Source: Sphingomonas oryzagri
GTDB lineage: Bacteria; Pseudomonadota; Alphaproteobacteria; Sphingomonadales; Sphingomonadaceae
Assembly (NCBI RefSeq): GCF_029906645.1
Contig: NZ_JARYGZ010000006.1
Location: 40,713-104,712 of the forward strand
Direction of reading: 5' to 3'
Length of the DNA: 64,000 nucleotides
Under the pieces are notes generated by a model that was not told where the DNA came from, did no database searches, and saw nothing but the letters and a program-made list of their open reading frames with translations. This document shows positions 45,305-55,616 of the stretch, piece after piece (the stretch's first letter is position 1; each line of letters starts with the position of its first letter). The position numbers and the translations under genes are program-made.

Positions 45305-46714
45305 TCAGCCGGCGTAGAGCTTGATCAAGTCGAACAGATAGTCGCGGCCGGTGTAGACCGCCTTCACCGCCATATGCTCGTTCAGCCCATGGGTGCCGTT
45401 GCCGTCCGGATCGGAATAGAGGCCGGGCGGGCCGTAGACCGGGATGCCGATCTGTTCGAGGAACACGCCGTCGGTCGCGCCCGTCGACATGAAGGGGACG
45501 AGCGGCACGCCGGGATAATATTTCGCCAGCAGCTTTTCGGCGGGCGCGACGATCTTCGGGTCGAGCGGCGGCGGCTTGGCCACCACGCCGCCGCGATCGT
45601 CGGTGAGCTTCACCGTCATCCGCGGATCGGCGACCACCTTCTCCAGCTGGTCGCGCACCTGCTGCGGTGACGTGCCGGGGAAGATCCGGCAGTTGACGTT
45701 GGCGCCCGCCCGCTGCGGCAGCGCATTCTCGGCATGGCCGCCGTCCAGCAGGGTCGCGACGCAGGTCGTGCGCAGCATCGAATGATAGCTCTTGTCGGCG
45801 TCGAGCAGCGCCTCGGCCTGCTTGTCCTCGGGATTCTTCGCGAAGCCCATCATAGCCTTGCCGAGATCGTCGCCCCGCGCCGCGCCTGCCTTGGCGAAAT
45901 AGGCGCGGGTGGTGTCGGAGAGCTGGGCGGGAAAGTCGAAATCGCGCAGCTTGGCCAGCGCGTCGGCCAGTTCGTAGATCGCATTGTCCTTCACCGGCGC
46001 CGAGCTGTGGCCGCCGGGATTGGTCGCCTCGATCCGGTAGTTCACCGCCAGCTTCTCGCCGACATGCAGGTTGGCGGTGAGCAGCTTGCCATGCCCGTCG
46101 GTCCGCCCACCGCCGCCCTCGTTGAGCGCGAACTGGGCGGCGATCAGGTCGGGCTTGTTCTTGCTGAGCCACTCGGCGCCGTTGAAGGCGGTGCTGGTCT
46201 CCTCGCCGCAGGTCAGCGCCAGCTTGATCGTGCGTTTCGGCTTGTATCCGCTTTCCTTCATGCGGATCAGGCTGTCGATCCAGATCGCGTCCATCGCCTT
46301 CATGTCGGCAGCGCCGCGACCCCAGAAATAGCCGTTCTCCTCGACCATTTTATAAGGATCGCGGGTCCAGTCGGCGCGCTTGGCGGTGACGACGTCGATA
46401 TGGCCGAGCAGCAGCATCGGCTTCGCCGCCTTGTCCGTCCCCGGCAGCACCGCGACGAGGCCGCCCTCCCTGGGATGATCCGGCACAGAGAAGGGCGTGA
46501 GATCGGCGTCGGTGAAACCGGCCTGCTTCAGATGCCCCGCCACCTTGGCGGCGAGCGCGGTGCAGTCGCCGGTGGTGATGCTCGTGTCGGTCTCCACCAG
46601 TTCCTGGTAGAGCGCGCGGAAGCGGGCCTGATCCGGGCGGAGCTGGGCCTCCTGCGCGGCGAGCGGCGTCGCCAGCATGGAGGCGCCCAGCAGGATGCCG
46701 ATGATGCGCGTCAT
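45305..46714 (-). CDS. M20-family metallopeptidase, exported
   Basis: A 469-residue zinc carboxypeptidase/dipeptidase-type protein with a signal peptide (MTRIIGILLGASMLATPLAAQ). Metal ligands are visible in LLGHIDVVTAKR, GRGAADMKAMDA, LALTCGEETS and the C-terminal THGLNEHMAV. The dimerisation/lid domain is present. ATG 46714 follows GGGGAGA by 6 nt. Likely degrades peptides in the periplasm. Confidence 0.93.
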   Translation of the reverse strand: MTRIIGILLGASMLATPLAAQEAQLRPDQARFRALYQELVETDTSITTGDCTALAAKVAGHLKQAGFTDADLTPFSVPDHPREGGLVAVLPGTDKAAKPMLLLGHIDVVTAKRADWTRDPYKMVEENGYFWGRGAADMKAMDAIWIDSLIRMKESGYKPKRTIKLALTCGEETSTAFNGAEWLSKNKPDLIAAQFALNEGGGGRTDGHGKLLTANLHVGEKLAVNYRIEATNPGGHSSAPVKDNAIYELADALAKLRDFDFPAQLSDTTRAYFAKAGAARGDDLGKAMMGFAKNPEDKQAEALLDADKSYHSMLRTTCVATLLDGGHAENALPQRAGANVNCRIFPGTSPQQVRDQLEKVVADPRMTVKLTDDRGGVVAKPPPLDPKIVAPAEKLLAKYYPGVPLVPFMSTGATDGVFLEQIGIPVYGPPGLYSDPDGNGTHGLNEHMAVKAVYTGRDYLFDLIKLYAG

Positions 46715-46790
46715 GATGTCTCCCCTTGCCCCCCGGCGGGTGCCAGAATGCACAAGCGCAGCCCCCTCGGAAAGCCGCATTTCTCTTTAG

Positions 46791-49280
<2,490 letters not shown>

Positions 49281-49281
49281 T

Positions 49282-49286
49282 CCGGT
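49282..49286. repeat. Left target-site duplication (CCGGT)
   Basis: Five bases directly before the element's TGTCCG end. The identical CCGGT follows the element's right end at 57279-57283. It begins 2 bases after the gyrB stop codon. Confidence 0.85.
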
Positions 49287-49345
49287 TGTCCGGAAAGGCA
49301 ATTAGCTATCAAAAGAAGGCAATTCGCTAAAACGGACAACCAATT
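49287..49345. repeat. Left end of the element with direct subterminal repeats
   Basis: After the terminal TGTCCG come two direct copies of a transposase-site-like sequence, AAGGCAATTAGCTA (49295-49308) and AAGGCAATTCGCTA (49316-49329). A GGTTGTCCG/CGGACAACC inverted pair (49284-49292, 49333-49341) encloses them. The second copy corresponds to the inverted site at the right end. Confidence 0.75.
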
Positions 49346-50025
49346 AAATAAAATCTGGCGGCCCGAGATTCGGTGCCGCCAGAGTCTCTATCCTGTTGTG
49401 TTTTCAGGCGCTCGGGGATCACGGCAGCATGTCTATCGGTGCATCGAATAGCGTCTGCCCCTCGTTTTCTCACAGCCCTGCCGCACCTAAATCCGCAAAG
49501 GCGTAATTCAGGCAAATTGGCCGTGGCGTTCAAGCAATCGCATGAGCACCGCGTTCGCCTTCGTAAAGTTTTCGCGCTGACCCTTGATTTGGTATGCCCA
49601 TTTCGCACCGTGTGTGGATTTTAGGGGCGCCTCATCGACTTGAATGATGGGGTGAGTGCATCGCATAAACCTTGCGACGGGTCGGAATCCGATTTCGCTA
49701 TCTTTGGGCGCTCGGCCGTTTGCCGGGCGCCCGAAACATTTCGCTATGCGGAGATGCGTTTGAGCGCGTGCCAGAGGATCGAGTTCTCATTCCTTAGGAG
49801 GCCCGGGACACCTCGCCTCCGTCGAAATTTTCGCCTGAGCGTAAGGTCTATGGGTCCGTTCGGTCAGAATCTAAGCCATTGTTGCGGTTAATCCCGGTTG
49901 ATCCTGAAATTCCCTGACAAAGTGACCCAAAATGATTGAAGGATCTAACCCGCTCGCTATCAGGGGCCCGGGGGATCGATAAACGGGTGATCTAGCGTCG
50001 ATCGCTCAATGTCGAGGGGGTCTGG
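49346..50025. other. Gene-poor left part of the element
   Basis: About 680 nt without a convincing intact gene. A hairpin CTGGCGGC/GCCGCCAG at 49355-49382 is followed on the minus strand by ATTTTATTTAATT, a terminator shape for a leftward transcript. A minus-strand frame open for about 88 codons and ending at 49508 (its 52-residue ATG version is 49508-49666) reads protein-like but has no good start signal. It may be a gene remnant. I recognise no family in it. Confidence 0.5.
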
Positions 50026-50391
50026 TTGTCGGTTACGTCATTCCAGTTGCGCGTCGCAGAATGGCTGACCGCGTGCTTCCCGCCGTCTGTTCGGGGGGAC
50101 CGGGCAGAGCGCACTCACCGTTTTCTCGAAGAAGCCTTGGAATTGGCGCAGGCGAACGGTTGCACCAAGGATGATGCGATCGCGCTCGTGAATTACGTAT
50201 TCGACCGCCCAATCGGTGAGCCCGACCTCGAGGTTGGCGGGGTGATGGTAACCCTGGCCGGGCTGTGCGGCGCGTCCGGCATCAATATGGATGATGCAGG
50301 CGATCAGGAACTCAAGCGTAACTGGGATCGGATCGAGACGATACGAGCGAAGCAAGCCTCCAAGCCGCACGGGTCCCCGCTACCCCAGTGA
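50026..50391 (+). CDS. MazG-like nucleotide pyrophosphohydrolase
   Basis: A 121-residue all-alpha NTP pyrophosphohydrolase of the phage/plasmid MazG-like type: metal-binding acidic helix THRFLEEALELAQANGCTKDD, second acidic helix DLEVGGVMVTLAGLCGASGINMDD, and the tail KQASKPHGSPLP typical of these proteins. It would hydrolyse (d)NTPs to monophosphates. TTG at 50026 has GAGGGGG 5 nt upstream; no ATG is available. First rightward gene of the element. Confidence 0.8.
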   Translation: MSVTSFQLRVAEWLTACFPPSVRGDRAERTHRFLEEALELAQANGCTKDDAIALVNYVFDRPIGEPDLEVGGVMVTLAGLCGASGINMDDAGDQELKRNWDRIETIRAKQASKPHGSPLPQ

Positions 50392-50461
50392 TCGGATCGT
50401 CGCTCTGGAGTAGGGCAGCGGTGAAAGCATGCCCCGTTTGGTGCCTCCTTTGGAAGGCGTC

Positions 50462-50779
50462 ATGCTGAGCGTTTCATTCAAATCAGAAGCGCTCCGGGAG
50501 ACCTGCACGAAGATCGAGGTTGCCCAGGGTCAGCTTGGCCCCCAGCCGGCGAATGAGCTTCTGCAGCTTTTGGCCGACGCTGAGTCATTGCCAAACGCGG
50601 GCGAGCTGATTGATTTTCGCGATGGTGAAATTGTTGGGGGGGATTCCCTTTTCATTGGCTTCGGTACAGACTACCGCGCAGCGTTCGTAGCGGGCGGTGA
50701 CGCGCCACAGGGTGAAGATGGCGGGATCGCTTGGGGGCAGGTGCGACGGATTATGCTGGTCGAGGTATCGAGGTGCTAG
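50462..50779 (+). CDS. HigB/RelE-like toxin
   Basis: A 105-residue protein resembling RelE/HigB-type toxins found in front of HigA-ImmA genes (MLSVSFKSEALRETCTKIEVAQ...ANELLQLLADAESLPNAGEL... IMLVEVSRC). It overlaps the following gene by 7 nt, as toxin-antitoxin pairs do. The predicted role is ribosome-dependent mRNA cleavage when not neutralised; this is inferred from family and context. Confidence 0.65.
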   Translation: MLSVSFKSEALRETCTKIEVAQGQLGPQPANELLQLLADAESLPNAGELIDFRDGEIVGGDSLFIGFGTDYRAAFVAGGDAPQGEDGGIAWGQVRRIMLVEVSRC

Positions 50780-51882
50780 AGGCTGAAATTCTGCCTCAGG
50801 AAAAAGACTGGTTTTCACGGCCTGGCGATAGCGTCCTGTCCGCGATGCGTCGCCGCCGTGTGTCGGCTGTCGACCTAGCCTCGAAGCTTCAGGGCGGCAT
50901 GAGCCAGCTTCGCGACATCATAAGCGGAGCGGGTGCGATCGATTCTGCTGCGGCAGACGTGATCTCCAGCGCAGTTGGGGGATCTCCGACGTTCTGGAAA
51001 ACCCGGCAGGAAAAGTACGAGGAGGCGCTCGCTCGTGCGGTCGCGTCGGTATCAGACGATGACGCCAATGTCTGGTTCGACCATATTCCGGCGCCGGATG
51101 CGAAGCCTAAGGGACGCGTCAACGCTGGCAATCGGTCAAGCGAACTCGAGAAGCGCTTGGCGTTTTTTGGCGTGAGCACGCTCGGCTCCTGGCATGCGCG
51201 CTATGGTCGCGATCGCCGCGAAACCCGTTTTCGCACGTCCTTCGCATACACGTCGCATGAGGGGGCGACGTCGATGTGGCTCCGGCAGGGGGAGGTGGAA
51301 GCTAGCCTCCGTGAGACGAGAGAATGGAACCCTGATCGCCTGCGTGAGCGCCTGAATGAGATCCGGAGCCTTTCGCGGATCAGCAAGCCAACGCGTTTTT
51401 TGAAGCTTCTGACCGCGCTGTTGGCCGAAGCGGGCGTTGCGTTGGTCGTGGTGCGAGCTCCCAGCGGATGCCGGGCGAGCGGCGCAAGCAGATTGATCGC
51501 GCCGGACAAGGCGATGGTGCTCGTTAGCTTTCGCTATCGGAAAGATGACCATTTCTGGTTCACCCTTTTCCACGAGCTTGGGCATTTGCTTCTGCATGGC
51601 GCGACGCCGTTCGTGGACGACGAGGAAACCAACCAGAAGGACGATCCTTGCGAGCGGGAGGCGAATGATTTCGCTCAATCCATGATCGTTCCCGAAAACC
51701 GGATCGCAGAACTCGAAAGTCTCCGCCCGGACGAAGATACGATCCGGCGATTTGCGGTTTCGCTCGGAGTCTCAACGGGATTGATTCTGGGGCAGTTGCA
51801 GCACCGTGGTCTGGTCCCGCATGGGAAGCTTGAGAAGCTTCGGCGGACATGGACTTGGGACCAGATTGAGGCCGCCGCCTAA
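50773..51882 (+). CDS. HigA/ImmA-type protein with Zn-metallopeptidase domain
   Basis: A 369-residue protein. The N-terminal part (residues ~18-75; DSVLSAMRRRRVSAVDLASKL, SSAVGGSPTFWKTRQ) is a HigA-like helix-turn-helix. The C-terminal ImmA/IrrE domain has the zinc motif HELGHLLLHG (267-276) and CEREANDFA (third ligand E295). GTG at 50773 overlaps the toxin gene. Such proteins act as antitoxins or as proteases that remove repressors upon stress. Its stop overlaps that of the convergent gene by CTAA. Confidence 0.82.
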   Translation: MLEAEILPQEKDWFSRPGDSVLSAMRRRRVSAVDLASKLQGGMSQLRDIISGAGAIDSAAADVISSAVGGSPTFWKTRQEKYEEALARAVASVSDDDANVWFDHIPAPDAKPKGRVNAGNRSSELEKRLAFFGVSTLGSWHARYGRDRRETRFRTSFAYTSHEGATSMWLRQGEVEASLRETREWNPDRLRERLNEIRSLSRISKPTRFLKLLTALLAEAGVALVVVRAPSGCRASGASRLIAPDKAMVLVSFRYRKDDHFWFTLFHELGHLLLHGATPFVDDEETNQKDDPCEREANDFAQSMIVPENRIAELESLRPDEDTIRRFAVSLGVSTGLILGQLQHRGLVPHGKLEKLRRTWTWDQIEAAA

Positions 51883-52805
51883 CCCTTGAAGTGCTCGAAT
51901 TCGGTGGGCTTTTTCTGCCAGTTGCAGATCGAGTCTTCGAGCACCTCCATGCCGACGCCAAGATCACTGTCGAGGTCGTCGAGCCAGCCCTGTAAAATAT
52001 CGGGGTCGGTCTTTGTCTCTGGGTTCCCGAGAAAGAGCAATTGAAGGCCAGAGCGCGGTCCCGTGGCTGTCTTCAGATACGCCGATCCGGCTTCAGCATG
52101 GATCAGCCGGTATCGCGAGAGCATCGCAACCCAATCGAACCGCCCAAGACGCCCGAAGCCCTTGATTGGGAGGGCATGATAGAAGGCGTCGAAAATTGAG
52201 TTGGGATCGTTGCCGGCCTCTCGGATGATGTCTGCGAAGAGACGTCGATGCCCCCCGCCGTCGAGAACCCAACGAACGTACTGGGCTATCGCGGCGCCCA
52301 TCGGTCGGCGTGCATCCGGCTTGATGCTCTCATATTTTCTGTGGTTGCCGAATTTGCCGCCAATCTCCTGCCAATGCTCTGCCAGCCAGGCACCGAAAGC
52401 ATCCGGATTTGCTGCGACGGCAGCCCAGTCCCATCGACCCTTTCCAAGCTTGCCGTAGATGTCGCGCAGACGGCGCCAACCGCTGTCGGCAGGCTTGGCA
52501 AGGTAGACCATCAGGAAGATGAGCCACGCCGCCTCATCGTGGGCACCATTCTGTAGAAGGTAGACCACACCAAGTTCAGCTTCAAACTTGTCCGAATGCG
52601 GGTCCGCACGTTCCGGCGCAATCGGCCCTCGATGCTGGATCGATCGAAAATAGTCATCGCGCCGGAGGCTCGCAACGATCTGCATCGCGAGTGTGTCTCG
52701 GGCCACCGGATTGGCGACGCCGGGAAGATGGCGGACGTTAGCCGAGTGATCCAGCAATGCCGCAGAAAGCGCGTCCTTACGCTCCTGCCATCGTGGCCAT
52801 TTCAT
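51879..52805 (-). CDS. Alpha-glutamyl/putrescinyl thymine pyrophosphorylase-like protein
   Basis: A 308-residue protein resembling clade-3 aGPT-pyrophosphorylases, a family tied by comparative genomics to hypermodified thymine or hydroxymethyl-pyrimidine DNA. Recognised by NPVARDTLAMQIVASLRRDDY (~32-52), ISPERADP-like IAPERADPHSDKF, WLIFLMVYLAKPADSGWRRLRDIYG, KFGNHRKYES (151-160), the FGRLGRFDWVAMLS region, TATGPRSGLQLLF and LGVGMEVLEDSICNWQKKP (282-300). Assignment is from memory of the family pattern, not from a search. It starts 1 nt after the stop of the thymidylate-synthase homologue, so the two form an operon. Confidence 0.65.
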   Translation of the reverse strand: MKWPRWQERKDALSAALLDHSANVRHLPGVANPVARDTLAMQIVASLRRDDYFRSIQHRGPIAPERADPHSDKFEAELGVVYLLQNGAHDEAAWLIFLMVYLAKPADSGWRRLRDIYGKLGKGRWDWAAVAANPDAFGAWLAEHWQEIGGKFGNHRKYESIKPDARRPMGAAIAQYVRWVLDGGGHRRLFADIIREAGNDPNSIFDAFYHALPIKGFGRLGRFDWVAMLSRYRLIHAEAGSAYLKTATGPRSGLQLLFLGNPETKTDPDILQGWLDDLDSDLGVGMEVLEDSICNWQKKPTEFEHFKG

Positions 52806-52806
52806 A

Positions 52807-53793
52807 TTAGGCGGCCCCTGCTTCGGCCTGTTTCTGGGCCTTCCTTTTCTCGCCAGCTGCCTTGAGTGCCCGACGATCCTCGATGAAATTTTGGTAGAAT
52901 GTGGTGCTCATCGAGCTGGAAATCTCCTGAATTTTCCCATCGTCGCTACCCGCGAAGATCACTTGCACCAAACGGGCAAGATCAGACCAGTAGGGGGCCG
53001 TCAGTTCGGCACCAGGGTCCAGATCCTCTCTGGCCCTGATCCTGGTTTCCAAAGCCAGCAGCTTTTCCATCTGAGCAAAGGGGGCATCTGTGGGCATAGG
53101 CGCCATCTCATCGATCCGCTGGAAACCTTCGCTGAGGTACCGCTTCGCGCGGTCGAGATCGCGAGCGTAGAGGTGCATGCTACCGACCATGTGGACATAT
53201 TCCCCGAGCTCAAGCCCAAGCTCGGCGGCTACGAGTTCCTGGATCATCGTGAAGCAAAAAATGTCGTGCGGCACCCCCAGGTAGGCATCGTTTGATCGCA
53301 TCATGGTGGACATATGCAAGGTGTCACCACGCCGATAGAACTGGAGTGACAGTGTGCAGGGTACGTCCAACTTGGTCAGGAAATCCTTGGCTTCGTAGAG
53401 TTGGATAACGGTCCGGCGGCTCCCGCCCTTCTCCCGCATAGCCTCGGTGACCGCGTGAAGTTGGTCAAATCCGTGCCGTGATCTGATGCGAGGACCATAA
53501 GCACCATTCACTTGCGGCAGGCCGTCGATATCGCCGTAAGATGGGATGTAGGGCTTCATAAATGCCACTTCATCGGAGCCAGCGAGATACCACAGCAACT
53601 CGCCGAGAGCGCTGAGCGGGCGCGATCGCGTCGCAGATCTGCTCAAGCGGGACCTGGGCTTGGTTAAGCGGAGCGTGACTCCAAGTAGCTCAATCGAGTC
53701 TCCCTGGTTGCTCCTGTTCTCCGATCCGTCTGCGATCAGCGCTTCGTAAAGATGATGCAAAAGATCGTCTAAACTGTCTTTTGTCAGCTCCAC
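52807..53793 (-). CDS. Thymidylate synthase-fold protein, predicted dCMP-type (hydroxy)methylase
   Basis: A 328-residue TS homologue. With GTG at 53793 as start, key residues fall at the E. coli ThyA numbers: R126/R127, catalytic C146 (DVPCTLSLQFY), R166-S167, D169, H207 and Y209 (VGSMHLY). Position 177, Asn in dUMP-specific enzymes, is Asp here (SNDAYLGVPHD). Asp at this site marks T4 dCMP hydroxymethylase, and the change N to D makes TS accept dCMP. The MRSND stretch also resembles T4 gp42. It is therefore probably a dCMP hydroxymethylase or methylase rather than housekeeping ThyA. TTG at 53850 is an alternative start. Operon with the aGPT-like gene. Confidence 0.78.
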   Translation of the reverse strand: MELTKDSLDDLLHHLYEALIADGSENRSNQGDSIELLGVTLRLTKPRSRLSRSATRSRPLSALGELLWYLAGSDEVAFMKPYIPSYGDIDGLPQVNGAYGPRIRSRHGFDQLHAVTEAMREKGGSRRTVIQLYEAKDFLTKLDVPCTLSLQFYRRGDTLHMSTMMRSNDAYLGVPHDIFCFTMIQELVAAELGLELGEYVHMVGSMHLYARDLDRAKRYLSEGFQRIDEMAPMPTDAPFAQMEKLLALETRIRAREDLDPGAELTAPYWSDLARLVQVIFAGSDDGKIQEISSSMSTTFYQNFIEDRRALKAAGEKRKAQKQAEAGAA

Positions 53794-53882
53794 GAAGCAC
53801 CCCCACGGACCCCAGTCTCGCCATGATAGAGGTCGAGCGGCCGGCTGCAAGCCCGTGAAATTTCCGGATTACTCGGCTTCGT

Positions 53883-54008
53883 TCAATCAGGTGCTTTTGG
53901 GGGCGGCACGGGCGCGAAAGCAAAGCGATGCTGCCACTCGCCGAACATCGGATTAGTGCCAGCGTCTGCACCGCGCCGCTCAAAGGCCACGGCATCATCG
54001 TCCATCAT
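53883..54008 (-). CDS. Possible 41-residue ORF upstream of the TS homologue
   Basis: Starts with two ATG codons and reads MMDDDAVAFERRGADAGTN, then PMFGEWQHRFAFAPVPP, with a protein-like composition. It lies 89 nt upstream of the TS homologue's start in the same direction. No ribosome-binding site is visible and no family is recognised. Confidence 0.25.
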   Translation of the reverse strand: MMDDDAVAFERRGADAGTNPMFGEWQHRFAFAPVPPPKAPD

Positions 54009-54230
54009 CGTTGCGTACTGCGCTTTCGGTTCAGTTTTATGCGCCGGGCCATTACCGGAGCTTTCTCATCGCGGCTGCGAGCTTCGAAGAGCTAGGAGCT
54101 AGGTGTCGCGCATATGCCAGCGGCTGCTTAGGGTTTCCGACGGTCGGAGCCGTTAGAATATGCAGCCTGGCATCGTGCGGCGTGGGATGTCCGGTCGGTC
54201 CGAACTTGTCCCGAGCATCGGATTGAGCTG
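54009..54230 (+). pseudogene. Broken 5' part of the first TniQ-like gene
   Basis: In the frame starting at 54132 the sequence reads YAAWHRAAWDVRSVRTCPEH, then RIELVEQ, the W..AW...V..CP.HR zinc region of TniQ, but this lies upstream of the first usable start codon (GTG 54231). Just before, in another frame, RAYASGCLG fits the preceding TniQ YCPxCL box with one Cys lost. So a frameshift near 54131 and a missing N-terminus are likely. Confidence 0.55.
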
Positions 54231-55616
54231 GTGGAGCAGTGCCCATCTTGCGATCGCCAGATTGGATGGGATTACGGGTGTCTTGATCAATGCCGCTGTG
54301 GCTACCCGTTCTGGAAAATCGAGGCGGACCAGCTTCCAACCGGCGTGGGTATTGCCGATCAATGGATATGTGGGCGCTTGGGTCTACCGGGCGCCCGGGA
54401 CCTGCCGCTACTAAAGGGCGAGGTTCTTCGCGATGCCATAGCGATCGTAGAAAGGATCGGGTGGGCAGTAACACTGGGGTATCGCTCGGTTAGGGTGCGA
54501 GCATCTGCGGCTGACAAAGCCCGGGCTCGCGACGCTGGTGTTGACGCGCTCGAGGATTGGCCAAACCGGTTTTCCCGAGCGCTTGATCGCGTTGCGACAA
54601 ATCGCCTCGCCGAGGACCGCCCGTCCGGCCTTATCGGCTCTTATGGCTGGATTTACTCCGAACTGGCTGACGAGGCGCCACGAACGGCGGTGTCGAGGCA
54701 AATGCGAAAGGTCTTGCGAGAGCACGCGGTTCGCCATCAGATCGTTGCAGCCGATGAACCTGTGTTTGGCGAGGCTGTGCCTCGAACAATCTGCATGACG
54801 GTGGCGGCGGGCCTGCTTGGTATGGGCTACGATGGCGCTCGAGCACTGATGGACGGCATTGGCGCTATTCCAGCCGGTGTTCGAACGGGAGTGGCGTTCC
54901 CACTATTGCCGGATGATGTCTCACGGGCGCTTGTCAGGAAGGCCGCGTCGAAAGCTGCAACTGGACGGGCAATTGCTGCGCGCCTAGGCATCGGGCGTCG
55001 ACAGGTTATGATGCTCAAGGCCATGTTCGATACGGGAGATGACGGACTGGCTATTCGCGACCCGGGAGATTGGGCTTCCGGTTTGATGGCGGCGATCAAG
55101 GCCAAGTGCGAAATAATCGAGACACAACCGAGCGGGGCAGCACGATTGCCCATCGCTTCCAAGTGCGTAGGCATTCCAACGGTCGAGGTTTGCCAGGCTA
55201 TCCTCTCCGGGCAGCTGACGCCGCTAGGCATCCTGAGAGGATGGCCGAATCTTGGGGGTGTCGTCCTGTCGATCGCAGAGGTAAGCGCACTGAGACCTCA
55301 GCATTGTTTAAGCGTCGAGCAAGCAGCCCGCGCTCTAGGCCTGCATCCCGACTCAGTTCGTTACCTTCGTCGATCGGGCGTGATCGCTGGCGATCAGGCT
55401 AGGCTTTTAGCAACTGCTGTCCACACTTTCGGTCAAAACTATGTAGCCGCCAGCGCTCTTGCAGCAGCTGACGGGACTTCGAGCAGGGCAATCTGCCGGA
55501 GACTGGCTGCTGCCAGCATAATGCCATCATTTCAACCACCTGAGTGTCGGCAGTTCATATTCAGCAGGAAGGCAGTAACGAATCGTGGGCGCCGTGATGT
55601 GATTCGTGCGGTCTAA
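54231..55616 (+). CDS. TniQ/TnsD-like protein, N-terminally truncated
   Basis: A 461-residue protein starting at GTG in the middle of a TniQ-type zinc region (EQCPSCDRQIGWDYGCLDQCRCGYPFW). The body has C-terminal helix-turn-helix stretches (RAIAARLGIGRRQVMMLKAMFD, LSVEQAARALGLHPDSVRYL) like TniQ/TnsD target-selection proteins. The conserved sequence in frame upstream of this start shows the gene has lost its N-terminus. TnsD/TniQ proteins choose the insertion site of Tn7-like elements. Its stop is immediately followed by the ATG of the second TniQ gene. Confidence 0.7.
   Translation: MEQCPSCDRQIGWDYGCLDQCRCGYPFWKIEADQLPTGVGIADQWICGRLGLPGARDLPLLKGEVLRDAIAIVERIGWAVTLGYRSVRVRASAADKARARDAGVDALEDWPNRFSRALDRVATNRLAEDRPSGLIGSYGWIYSELADEAPRTAVSRQMRKVLREHAVRHQIVAADEPVFGEAVPRTICMTVAAGLLGMGYDGARALMDGIGAIPAGVRTGVAFPLLPDDVSRALVRKAASKAATGRAIAARLGIGRRQVMMLKAMFDTGDDGLAIRDPGDWASGLMAAIKAKCEIIETQPSGAARLPIASKCVGIPTVEVCQAILSGQLTPLGILRGWPNLGGVVLSIAEVSALRPQHCLSVEQAARALGLHPDSVRYLRRSGVIAGDQARLLATAVHTFGQNYVAASALAAADGTSSRAICRRLAAASIMPSFQPPECRQFIFSRKAVTNRGRRDVIRAV

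Noticed and set aside
49508..49666. Small minus-strand ORF (52 codons) in the left part of the transposon-like element
   Set aside because: No ribosome-binding site and no family; kept only as a possible remnant.
52807..53793. Housekeeping thymidylate synthase (thyA)
   Set aside because: Asp instead of Asn at the dUMP-selecting position, unusual N- and C-terminal parts and location in a mobile element argue against it.
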